Shown: in pieces, positions 1 through 5,458 of the stretch | Position numbering within the stretch: position 1 is the first letter of the stretch | Layout of the letters: every line of letters starts with the position of its first letter | Source of the DNA: Actinomycetes bacterium | GTDB taxonomy: Bacteria > Actinomycetota > Acidimicrobiia > Acidimicrobiales > Microtrichaceae | DNA: 9,245 nt | Assembly: GCA_023427825.1 (NCBI GenBank) | Contig: JAEZAI010000179.1 | Coordinates: 1 to 9,245 of the forward strand | Reading direction: 5' to 3' | The notes under the pieces: model-generated | What the model was told of the DNA's origin: nothing | Seen by the model: the letters and a program-made list of their open reading frames with translations, nothing else | The model's database searches: none | Made by a program: the position numbers and the translations under genes

Positions 1-854
1 ACGTGGACCTCGTCGATCGATCGTTCATCGGCCGCCAACGTCAGCAACGAGTCGAGCGTGACGCCCTCGAGGATCGTGCCGGTCAACGGAGGAGTGGTCA
101 CGATCACTCGATCATCGCGGCGCCACACGAAGACCACGTTCATGGCGTTGAGCTCCTCCACCCAACGGTGCTCGACGGCGTCGAGCCACAGGACCTGGTC
201 GTGTCCGGCCGCACCGGCGCGGCCGTGTGCGGCGAACCCCGCCGCATAGTTCCCTGCGAACTTCACGGCGCCGGTGCCACCGGGTGTGGCGCGCACGTCG
301 GTCGACTCCACCGCCACCGTGATGGCCGACAGGTGCTCGCCGAAGTAGGAGGCGACGGGCGACGCGATGACGACGAAGGAGTACTCGTGAGCAGGGCGCA
401 CCGACAGGTGCGGCTCGGAGCCGAACATGAACGGGCGGATGTACAGCGCCGCTCCATCCGCGGTCGGCACCCATGCCCGGTCGGCCTGCACCAGCAGCGA
501 GCAGGCCAGCTCGAACGCACCTTCTGGGAGCACGGGCATGGCGACGCGGCGAGCGCTCGCCCCCATCCGTGCCGCGTTGCGGTCAGGCCGGAACAGCGCG
601 GGTCCGCCACTGGGCAGGGAGAACGCCTTGAGCGCCTCGAAGATCGACTGCCCATAGTGCAGGGCGAGCGTGGCCGGGCTCAGCGACAGCGGTCCGAACG
701 GGACGAGCTCCATCGGACCCCAGCGGCCGTCGGCGAACTGCATGGTGACCATGTGGTCTGTGAAGTCCTGGCCGAACACCGGCTCGGCCAGGAGGGCGTC
801 ACGTCGATCGGCGGGCAGGGGATGGCGGTTCAGCGAGACGAGCACCTCGGTCAC
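1..854 (-). CDS. ilvE: Branched-chain amino acid aminotransferase, C-terminus cut by the window edge
   Basis: A PLP-dependent class IV aminotransferase that moves the amino group between glutamate and the 2-oxo acids of leucine, isoleucine and valine; cytosolic, last step of branched-chain amino acid synthesis. The visible 284 residues align by eye with the whole N-terminal part of actinobacterial IlvE: FGQDFTDHM near residue 27, the LHYGQSIFEALKAF block (65-78), a YIRPFMFGSEP stretch (138-148) and GGTGAVKFAGNYAAG (192-206), in which K198 is the expected PLP Schiff-base lysine. The later VEELNAMNVVFV block (232-243) carries the acidic residue expected near the PLP ring nitrogen, but has NA where many homologues have GG. 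Family members are about 360 residues, so roughly 75 are missing beyond base 1. The GTG start was chosen because the family N-terminus begins there; it has only a weak GGGG purine run upstream. It lies 148 bp downstream of the next minus-strand gene, so co-transcription is possible but not shown. Confidence 0.93.
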   Translation of the reverse strand, partial: MTEVLVSLNRHPLPADRRDALLAEPVFGQDFTDHMVTMQFADGRWGPMELVPFGPLSLSPATLALHYGQSIFEALKAFSLPSGGPALFRPDRNAARMGASARRVAMPVLPEGAFELACSLLVQADRAWVPTADGAALYIRPFMFGSEPHLSVRPAHEYSFVVIASPVASYFGEHLSAITVAVESTDVRATPGGTGAVKFAGNYAAGFAAHGRAGAAGHDQVLWLDAVEHRWVEELNAMNVVFVWRRDDRVIVTTPPLTGTILEGVTLDSLLTLAADERSIDEVH

Positions 855-1002
855 AGCCCCAGCTTCGCGTGACGGAGCGCGGACCGGCCCTCGACCCGTT
901 GGCGGTCCGGTCGTGAACGCGCGGTGCAGCGGCGCCACAGTCGCCGACGGGAAGATGAAGGCTCTGCGGTCCGTCCCGGTCGGTCGGCAACTGCGACGAC
1001 GG

Positions 1003-2301
1003 TCAGATGAGCCGGCTCGCCGCGTTGAACAACGGTGCCAGGTACACCTTGCCGTCGAGCGTGTAGCTGACGCCGCCCTGGGAGGGGTCGATCGATGACG
1101 GGTCGAAGAACGGTGAGGTGGCGGGAGAGCTGACGGTGATCGTCGTGCCCGTCTGCACCACGCCGAGGTTGGGCGCGACGGTCGCCGAGCCGGCCGTCGG
1201 ATCGTTCGAGACCGGGTTGCCCAACGTGGTCGTGAGCGTCACGAGGCCACCGACCTGTTGAGCGGTGAGGACGTTGGTGGTGGGGTCGACCGAGGTCACC
1301 TGGAACGTCGCCCCGGCCGGGATGACCACCGGCGAGCTGGGAGAGTTGAACGAGTAGACGATCAGCGAACCGGAGCCCTGCACGGCGTACCCCCCTTGGG
1401 TCGCGGGGTTCAGGTTCGGCGCGATCCGCCGCGTCGTGACGCTCGCGGATGCAGTGATCCCCGGACGCTGCGCCGTGAACGCCGTCGTCACCACCGATCC
1501 GCTGACGGTGGAGGCACCCGGCTTGACGAACACCAGCTTCCGGCCGTTGGTGAGGGTGATCGACGACGGATTCGACGCCAGGTCCGCGGTGTTGTCCGCG
1601 GAGTGCAGGGTCGGGCTGAACGTCACCGACAGCAGGTTCACGCTCGGCAGGTTGTAGTCGTAGTTGCCGAACTGGTCGAACGCCTCGACGAAGAGACTGG
1701 TCGCGGGCACCAGCTGCCCGGGAGCGAGGTCGACCGACGACGCGCCCAGCGTGGCGGTCAGTCGGGTGGTGGCGCCCGGCGTCACGAACACCGACTGCGT
1801 GCCGGTGATGGAGCCGGCAGCAGCGTCGGTCGCGGTCACGTCCCACTGCAGCGGCGAGACATCGTTGGCCCCGCGGATGACGATCGGGAACGTGCGCACC
1901 CCTGCATCCGCCGCCGTGAAGGTGTAGTCGCTGGGGAGCGTGGCGGGCTTGGCCGGGTCGTTGATGCAGATGTTCTGCACCCCGCCGAACACGGGGATGT
2001 TCCTGACGCACTGCGCCGAGAACCGCACGGTACCCGTGTAGCCGGTCGCCACTTCCCCCGCCGCGTCGACAGCGGTGACGGTGACGGCGAAGTCGCCGAC
2101 CGGGCCGTCGACCAGGCCGGTCACCCGGAACGCCATCGCCGGCCCCGGCGTCGCCGGTGGCGGATCGATGCACGCAGCTGCCATGAGCGACAGGAATGCC
2201 ACCGCTGCGACGGCTGCGACGGAGCGCCGCCGGCGCTGCCGCGGTCGGGCCGGTCGTTGCGGCGCCGCCGGAACCCTCGAGTTCATGCCCGATCGCATCA
2301 T
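1003..2301 (-). CDS. Secreted lipoprotein with bacterial Ig-like repeats
   Basis: A 432-residue surface protein of unknown specific role. The N-terminus is typical of an export signal: basic RPRQRRRR run, hydrophobic AAVAAVAFLSLM, then AAAC, a plausible though not ideal lipobox, followed by a Pro-rich linker. The first mature domain has the wording common in bacterial Ig-like modules: VTVTAVDAAGEVATGYTGTV, then YTFTAADAGVRTF, then a GTQSVFVTPGA end. A second, more diverged module starts around LFVEAFDQFGNY. The remainder is rich in Ser, Thr, Val and Gly, consistent with further beta-sandwich folds, and ends at YTLDGKVYLAPLF without a sorting signal. No catalytic motif was seen; adhesion or a structural cell-surface role is inference. 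The ATG at 2301 was preferred over an in-frame GTG at 2319 because GGGAGA lies six bases before it, whereas nothing like a ribosome site precedes the GTG. It is divergent from the lipoprotein gene at 2519. Confidence 0.82.
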   Translation of the reverse strand: MMRSGMNSRVPAAPQRPARPRQRRRRSVAAVAAVAFLSLMAAACIDPPPATPGPAMAFRVTGLVDGPVGDFAVTVTAVDAAGEVATGYTGTVRFSAQCVRNIPVFGGVQNICINDPAKPATLPSDYTFTAADAGVRTFPIVIRGANDVSPLQWDVTATDAAAGSITGTQSVFVTPGATTRLTATLGASSVDLAPGQLVPATSLFVEAFDQFGNYDYNLPSVNLLSVTFSPTLHSADNTADLASNPSSITLTNGRKLVFVKPGASTVSGSVVTTAFTAQRPGITASASVTTRRIAPNLNPATQGGYAVQGSGSLIVYSFNSPSSPVVIPAGATFQVTSVDPTTNVLTAQQVGGLVTLTTTLGNPVSNDPTAGSATVAPNLGVVQTGTTITVSSPATSPFFDPSSIDPSQGGVSYTLDGKVYLAPLFNAASRLI

Positions 2302-2307
2302 CGTTGG

Positions 2308-2313
2308 TCTCCC
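2308..2313 (-). promoter_or_regulatory. Ribosome binding site deciding the start at 2301
   Basis: GGGAGA on the minus strand, six bases before ATG 2301, is a good Shine-Dalgarno match at a normal distance. It falls inside the longer frame that begins with GTG at 2319, so it argues that the longer start is not used. A second ATG directly follows the first and would be the alternative. Confidence 0.6.
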
Positions 2314-2463
2314 ATCCACCGCAGGTACGCGCTGGGGCGACCCTAAGACGGACGATCGGGCGCGGATAGACGGGCGTTTGCCCTATTGGACGACCTCTGC
2401 GGAGCCCGTCGGTGCACGGGCGCATGCGACGCGCCGCCGACACGTGTCCCCGTGGGCCTCGCT

Positions 2464-2477
2464 ACTCTCACGAGAGT
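2464..2477. promoter_or_regulatory. 14-bp palindrome in the divergent intergenic region, possible operator
   Basis: ACTCTC, two bases, then GAGAGT: a perfect six-base inverted repeat with spacer AC. It sits 41 bp before the start of the plus-strand lipoprotein gene and about 160 bp before the minus-strand one, in a non-coding region that should hold promoters for both. A role as protein-binding site is inference; no convincing -35/-10 pair could be assigned. Confidence 0.3.
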
Positions 2478-2498
2478 CCTGCGCACAGGTCGCGCAGG
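2478..2498 (+). other. Hairpin in the 5' leader, directly before a G9 run
   Basis: CCTGCGC, a seven-base loop, then GCGCAGG: perfect seven-base arms immediately after the ACTCTC/GAGAGT palindrome and four bases before the nine-G run at 2502-2510. If the transcript starts upstream of it, this stem would sit just before the ribosome-binding region of the lipoprotein gene at 2519. No U-tract follows, so it is not a standard terminator. Chance occurrence in GC-rich DNA remains possible. Confidence 0.3.
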
Positions 2499-2501
2499 CG
2501 C

Positions 2502-2510
2502 GGGGGGGGG
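2502..2510 (+). promoter_or_regulatory. Run of nine G in the ribosome-binding position
   Basis: Nine consecutive G end eight bases before ATG 2519. No other purine-rich site is available, so this run must serve as the Shine-Dalgarno element if the start is right. It is the only homopolymer of this length noticed in the window. Slippage here would change the spacing between the upstream elements and the start without touching the reading frame. Confidence 0.45.
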
Positions 2511-2518
2511 ATCTGATC

Positions 2519-3319
2519 ATGGTGCCGCGTGCGGTGTACGGCGTCGTCGTGCTGGGGGTGCGCGGCGCATTGGTGGGGTGCGGCACACCACCGGCACCCG
2601 CCCCGCCGACGGTCGACTCGGTCGAGATCTCACCGCAGCCGGCCCATCCCGGCGACACGGTCGCCATCCGGATCGAAGCCAGCCACGACGCTGGGGTCTT
2701 CAACGGAGTGCCAGTCGCGCTGGTGAACCCGCAAGGCTCCGGCGTCGGCGTCGCGAACTGCAGCTCGACGCTCGAGCATCCCGGCGACGACGTCACGCAC
2801 GCCACGATCACCATCGCCTGCGCGCTTCCGACGTTGCTGTCGAACGGCACGTGGACGCTCAGCTACCGCCTCAACTACTCGGCGCCCACCGACGACCCCT
2901 TCCAAGCACCGCCACCTCCGCCCTACACCGTGACGTTCGAGGTGGCCGGGGGATCCGACGACGTGTCGCCGCCGACGCTCGTGGGCTACCAGACCTCACC
3001 GGAGGTCATCACACGCGGCACTCCGTTCACGGTGACCGCCCGGGTGCGCGACGACGCCCCGATCTTCCTCGGAGGGTGGAACTCGCCCAATTCGGTGAAC
3101 ATCACGTTCAACAGCTCGGCCTACTCCAACACGTGCTACGGCGGGACGCTGACGCAGGTGTCGGCGACCGAGGCCGAGGTCGTCTTCAGCTGCGATGGCA
3201 GTTGGATCGGTGTCGTGGGCCCGCTCACCGGACAGGTCGTGGGCGATCTGATCGTTCGGGATGCGCTCCACAACACCGCCCGAATCCCGCTGACCATCGA
3301 CTTCCCGGCGGTCGGCTGA
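2519..3319 (+). CDS. Two-domain secreted lipoprotein of unknown function
   Basis: A 266-residue protein not recognised as a known family. The N-terminus MVPRAVYGVVVLGVRGALVGC ends in a good lipobox (LVGC, lipidated C21), though an Arg at position 15 interrupts the hydrophobic core, which is unusual. A Pro-rich linker follows. The body looks like two copies of one beta-sandwich domain, about 33-142 and 152-265. Each opens with a hydrophobic strand ending in SP and a Gly (VEISPQPAHPG; GYQTSPEVITRG), and each has one Cys pair at near-equal spacing (C81/C101 and C206/C225), probably disulfides outside the cell. A PPPPP linker joins them. No catalytic motif was seen. The same reading frame stays open far upstream, but ATG 2519 is the only start that gives a signal peptide. 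It is divergent from the Ig-like lipoprotein and convergent with the Doc-like gene at 3431. Confidence 0.75.
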   Translation: MVPRAVYGVVVLGVRGALVGCGTPPAPAPPTVDSVEISPQPAHPGDTVAIRIEASHDAGVFNGVPVALVNPQGSGVGVANCSSTLEHPGDDVTHATITIACALPTLLSNGTWTLSYRLNYSAPTDDPFQAPPPPPYTVTFEVAGGSDDVSPPTLVGYQTSPEVITRGTPFTVTARVRDDAPIFLGGWNSPNSVNITFNSSAYSNTCYGGTLTQVSATEAEVVFSCDGSWIGVVGPLTGQVVGDLIVRDALHNTARIPLTIDFPAVG

Positions 3320-3330
3320 CCCAGGCAGCG

Positions 3331-3359
3331 TCCGTTCTCACCGGGCATCTCGGAACGGA
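3331..3359 (+). terminator. Possible terminator after the plus-strand lipoprotein
   Basis: TCCGTTC and GAACGGA form a seven-base perfect stem with a 15-base loop, starting 11 bases after the stop codon at 3319. There is no T-run after it, as is common in high-GC genomes. It lies between two convergent genes, where a terminator is expected. Confidence 0.4.
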
Positions 3360-3430
3360 GTACTCGGCCTGCCGGGTGGTAGCACCGCTGGCACTTCATG
3401 GTCCGGTGACGGTCGCGGTGTTCGGGGCGG

Positions 3431-3823
3431 TCAGGAGTGAGGTCGGTGCCTCTGCTCGAGCCGCCGAGCGATCTCGTCGATGGTCGGTGCGGAGGATGCG
3501 ACCGCCCACACGAGGTCGAACACCTCGTCGTTCGTCGCGGCGGCCACGCTCGAGTCGTTGACCTCGAGGAACACGCCAGCGGCGAGCCAGTCAATTCGCT
3601 TGTTGCCGTCGACGAGTGCACGGGTGCTGACCACCGGCTGCAGCAGCGCAGCCGCCTCCGTCCACTCCGCCGGGGCGGCGTCCTCGCCGCCGGCGGTGGA
3701 CTGAGGGCGGGCAACGGCTGACTCGAGGAGACCGATGTCGCGGAGCGGCGGCGGGTCGCCGAGGAGGCGTCGAGCAAGTTCGCGGAGGTCATCGAGGTCG
3801 AGGAACTCGACCGGCTCACTCAC
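3431..3823 (-). CDS. Doc/Fic-family toxin, copy 1, with motif His replaced by Arg
   Basis: A 130-residue protein of the Doc branch of the Fic fold. Active Doc proteins phosphorylate elongation factor Tu and stop translation. The central motif reads TRALVDGNKRIDW (67-79); the family has His where R68 stands (codon CGT at 3622-3620), while D72, N74, K75 and R76 are kept. The neighbouring paralogue has HALVDGNKR at the same place. In phage P1 Doc, changing this His removes toxicity, so this copy is predicted inactive as a kinase (inference). The frame is otherwise open and the length normal. The start is GTG, overlapping the antitoxin stop by four bases (GTGA), the usual coupling in such operons. 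The antitoxin gene is directly upstream. It could still bind its antitoxin and act as co-repressor. Confidence 0.85.
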   Translation of the reverse strand: MSEPVEFLDLDDLRELARRLLGDPPPLRDIGLLESAVARPQSTAGGEDAAPAEWTEAAALLQPVVSTRALVDGNKRIDWLAAGVFLEVNDSSVAAATNDEVFDLVWAVASSAPTIDEIARRLEQRHRPHS

Positions 3824-4023
3824 GTCCCGAGACGCTCGATCGCCTCCGCGTGGACATCGAGGATCATCTCCGGCGCGGTCGACACGCGAGCCCGGTGCTC
3901 GCTCCTCGACAGATAGTCCCGGATCGCGTTGCGTGCCGCGTCCTGCATGGAGATGCCTTCTGCGGCTGCGCGCTCCCGGAGGGCGTCCTGGTCCGCTGGA
4001 TGGAGCCGAAGCCTCATGGCCAT
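3820..4023 (-). CDS. Ribbon-helix-helix antitoxin, copy 1
   Basis: A 67-residue antitoxin and probable DNA-binding repressor. It has a short basic strand (MRLRL), helix 1 (PADQDALRERAAAEG), the turn ISMQ and helix 2 (DAARNAIRDYLSR), the order of the CopG/MetJ ribbon-helix-helix fold. The tail (VSTAPEMILDVHAEAIERLG) is where such antitoxins usually contact the toxin. About 12 of 67 residues differ from copy 2; one is in the DNA-contacting strand (R4 here, Thr in copy 2), which could change operator choice. The frame is clean, in contrast to the damaged toxin motif next door. ATG 4023 has no strong ribosome site; a second in-frame ATG lies two codons on and is the alternative. Confidence 0.85.
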   Translation of the reverse strand: MAMRLRLHPADQDALRERAAAEGISMQDAARNAIRDYLSRSEHRARVSTAPEMILDVHAEAIERLGT

Positions 4024-4030
4024 GCCCGTT

Positions 4031-4046
4031 GGATCAATCTGAAACC
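4031..4046 (-). promoter_or_regulatory. Degenerate operator in front of antitoxin copy 1
   Basis: On the minus strand this reads GGTTTCAGATTGATCC, which aligns with the perfect palindrome GGTATCAAGTTGATACC of copy 2. One base is missing and three are changed, so the two arms no longer match. It lies seven bases before the antitoxin start. Its descent from the same operator is well supported by the alignment; loss of binding is inference. Confidence 0.6.
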
Positions 4047-4119
4047 AGTCACGGCGGGCCGATTCGGTCCCTCAGCAGCAGTTCAAAGTGACGCGGGCGG
4101 TCTCGGGCATCGTCGTCAT

Positions 4120-4138
4120 CGTGCCATGTCCGGGCACG
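4120..4138 (-). terminator. Possible hairpin terminator after toxin copy 2
   Basis: CGTGCC and GGCACG form six-base perfect arms around a seven-base loop, 31 bases beyond the stop of the copy 2 toxin and before the copy 1 operator. No T-run follows on the minus strand. If real, it separates the two units transcriptionally. The remaining spacer up to 4168 shows nothing else. Confidence 0.3.
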
Positions 4139-4168
4139 GCCGGTCACGTCGTCGAGTCGGTCGGAGGG

Positions 4169-4567
4169 TCAGGAGGGAGAGGGAGGTCGGTGGAGGCGTT
4201 CGAGCCGGTGAGCGATCTCGTCGATGGTCGGCGTCGATGACGCGACCGCCCACACGAGGTCGAACACTTCGTCGTTCGTTGCGGTGGCGACGCTCGCGTC
4301 GTTGATCTCGAGGAACACTGCGGTGGCGACCCAGCCGAGTCGTTTGTTGCCGTCGACGAGGGCGTGGTTGTTGACCACGGACTGCAGGAGCGCCGCCGCT
4401 TTCGCCCACACCGTCGGATAGGCGTCCTCGCCGCCGGCGGTGGTCTGAGGTCGGGCGACTGCTGATCCGAGCAGACCGATGTCGCGTAACGGCGGCGGGT
4501 CGCCGAGCAGGCGTCGAGCCAGGTCGAGGAGGTCGTCGAGGTCGAGGAACTCGACGGGATGGTTCAC
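4169..4567 (-). CDS. Doc/Fic-family toxin, copy 2, motif intact
   Basis: A 132-residue Doc-type protein, close to the ~126 residues of P1 Doc. The motif HALVDGNKR (68-76) has the His (codon CAC at 4366-4364), the acidic residue, Asn and Arg needed for nucleotide-dependent transfer. The Lys in place of the second Gly of AMP-transferring Fic proteins (GNGR) points to the kinase-type Doc group, whose target is elongation factor Tu. The N-terminal VEFLDLDDLLDLARRLLG and the LRDIGLLGSAVARPQ block are typical of Doc homologues. The C-terminal helices (ATNDEVFDLVWAVAS, TIDEIAHRLERLH) complete the fold. GTG start, overlapping the antitoxin stop by four bases, indicates translational coupling. Predicted to be active and held in check by the upstream antitoxin. 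Confidence 0.9.
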   Translation of the reverse strand: MNHPVEFLDLDDLLDLARRLLGDPPPLRDIGLLGSAVARPQTTAGGEDAYPTVWAKAAALLQSVVNNHALVDGNKRLGWVATAVFLEINDASVATATNDEVFDLVWAVASSTPTIDEIAHRLERLHRPPSPS

Positions 4568-4767
4568 TTCCCGAGACGGTCGATCGCTTCCGCGTGGACG
4601 TCGAGAATCATCTCCGTCGCACTCGAGACACGGGTTCGGTGCTCGCTTCTCGCGATGTAGTCCCGGATGGCCTTGCGGGCTGCGTCCTGCATGGAGATGC
4701 CCTCGGCAGCGGCGCGCTGCCGAAGAGCGTCCTGGTCCGCTTGATCGAGCCGAAGCGTCATGGCCAT
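4564..4767 (-). CDS. Ribbon-helix-helix antitoxin, copy 2
   Basis: A 67-residue ribbon-helix-helix protein: strand MTLRL, helix 1 in ADQDALRQRAAAEG, helix 2 in SMQDAARKAIRDYIARS, and a C-terminal tail ending in MILDVHAEAIDRLGK that probably wraps the toxin. It should neutralise the Doc toxin and repress its own operon by binding the 17-bp palindrome just upstream. P1 Doc pairs with Phd, a different fold; partner swapping of this kind is known among actinobacterial toxin-antitoxin pairs. ATG 4767 is used here with a poor ribosome site; the second ATG two codons later is possible. A very short or absent 5' leader would explain the missing ribosome site. Confidence 0.88.
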   Translation of the reverse strand: MAMTLRLDQADQDALRQRAAAEGISMQDAARKAIRDYIARSEHRTRVSSATEMILDVHAEAIDRLGK

Positions 4768-4775
4768 TCGCTCAT

Positions 4776-4792
4776 GGTATCAACTTGATACC
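4776..4792. promoter_or_regulatory. Perfect 17-bp palindrome, likely autoregulatory operator
   Basis: GGTATCAA, one central base, TTGATACC: eight-base perfect arms, AT-rich against the surrounding GC. It ends eight bases before the antitoxin start. On the minus strand TACCAT overlaps the right arm and could be a -10 element giving a nearly leaderless transcript. Binding by the ribbon-helix-helix antitoxin is inferred from position and from the usual self-repression of such operons. It may also influence the plus-strand gene fragment starting at 4882. Confidence 0.7.
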
Positions 4793-4881
4793 GGTGAGGT
4801 GGGGTCGTCACCGACAGAGACCTTCCCACGGCCACCCGGCGCTCCCGGGTGGTGCGGCGCCGGCCCGATTAGACCAGTGCC

Positions 4882-5213
4882 ATGGACAGGTCACGCCGAC
4901 GCGTCGCTCTCTCACTCTCCCAACGCGCGGTGGTCGTTGCGGCGTACGGGATGGCCCTTTGGGTGCTGTGGGGCTGGATCGAGGTGGAAGGTTGGCGGCA
5001 GATCGGCGCCGACATCTCACCACCGACTACGGACCATCGGGTGTCGTCCTGAACGGGGCAGTCGAACTCCGGACCAACGTCGGCCTTCGCCTCGTCGTCG
5101 AGCTCCTGATCATCCTTATCTGGCTGATCCCTAGCCTCTGGCTCCTGCGCCCACCAGCGGAGCAGGAGCGAGTCGAGGTCGACGCGCCGCCAGTCGTCAG
5201 CGACGACGACTGA
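4882..5213 (+). pseudogene. Small two-helix membrane protein, apparently frameshifted
   Basis: ATG 4882 opens a frame of 56 residues (stop at 5052) with a basic start and one clear membrane segment (about residues 16-33, AVVVAAYGMALWVLWGWI). From about 5025 a different frame continues with protein-like sequence, GVVLNGAVELRTNVGLRL, then a second membrane segment VVELLIILIWLIPSLWLL and an acidic tail VVSDDD ending at 5213. This second part has no good start of its own, and both parts have the GC-rich third positions of real genes. Joining them needs one extra base somewhere in about 5011-5030, giving a protein of about 109 residues. No known family was recognised. Alternatives: a sequencing error, programmed frameshifting, or a genuine 56-residue protein with a chance frame behind it. 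Confidence 0.5.
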
Positions 5214-5458
5214 CGCGACGAGAAGCCGGCACTACGTCCCGTGTCGTTCCGGAGCATGCTGGAGCGTCCATCGCCGCCCTTCGGCATGGGCACCCGAGGC
5301 TGGAACGACCCTGTGGGGATCCGCACCAAGTGCCGTCACGGCCAGGACTGGGCGATCGTGTCTTGCCTCCAGCCGGTGGGATGAGGGCCGATAAGCGGGG
5401 ACGAAGCGGATGGTCTCGGAGGCCGATTACCCGTCGACGGGTGGACGGTCACTGATGG
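5214..5458. other. Intergenic stretch with little coding signal
   Basis: Between the broken membrane-protein gene and uppP no convincing gene was found. A 42-codon plus-strand frame (ATG 5256 to stop 5384; contains RTKCRHGQDWAIVSC) is open but has its only GGAG one base before the start, too close to work, and no recognised homologue. Reverse-strand frames here look like chance. Confidence 0.4.
5429..5442 (-). terminator. Perfect 14-bp palindrome just beyond the uppP stop
   Basis: ACCCGTCGACGGGT is fully self-complementary and lies 16 bases past the stop of uppP on the minus strand. As RNA it could form a five-base stem with a TCGA loop. No T-run follows. A weak terminator or a protein-binding site are both possible; chance cannot be excluded. 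Confidence 0.3.

Larger units (their letters stand above)
3431..4046 (-). repeat. Tandem copy 1 of the duplicated antitoxin-toxin unit (degenerate)
   Basis: This stretch repeats 4169-4792 in the same orientation, with gene starts offset by exactly 744 bp in both the antitoxin and the toxin. By hand alignment the proteins are about 82% (antitoxin) and 78% (toxin) identical, and similarity continues into the upstream palindrome. At the downstream end similarity fades shortly after GGTCAGGAG. Nothing resembling a transposase or target-site repeat was seen at the borders, so simple tandem duplication followed by divergence is the likely origin. Confidence 0.85.
4169..4792 (-). repeat. Tandem copy 2 of the antitoxin-toxin unit (intact-looking)
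   Basis: Upstream member of the tandem pair, matching 3431-4046. Both frames, the GTGA overlap and the operator palindrome are intact here, so it is the better guide to the ancestral unit. Confidence 0.85.

Noticed and set aside
3..872. Plus-strand frame opposite ilvE
   Set aside because: The minus strand encodes clear IlvE motifs with the PLP lysine; this frame has none.
880..909. CGGACCG/CGGTCCG inverted repeat upstream of ilvE
   Set aside because: Seven-base arms around a 16-base loop, no T-run, and not well placed as a terminator or attenuator; no leader peptide rich in branched-chain residues was found in the 148-bp gap.
2372..2383. GGGC-GTTT-GCCC small hairpin
   Set aside because: Four-base arms are expected by chance in DNA this GC-rich.
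851..2443. Long minus-strand frame of 530 codons overlapping the Ig-like lipoprotein
   Set aside because: Its translation is Arg/Gly/His-rich without any domain; it is the out-of-frame shadow of the lipoprotein gene, which has a signal peptide and Ig-like motifs.
5027..5329. Minus-strand 100-codon frame opposite the membrane pseudogene
   Set aside because: Ser/Arg-rich, no membrane or domain features, and no ribosome site; the plus strand explains the region better.
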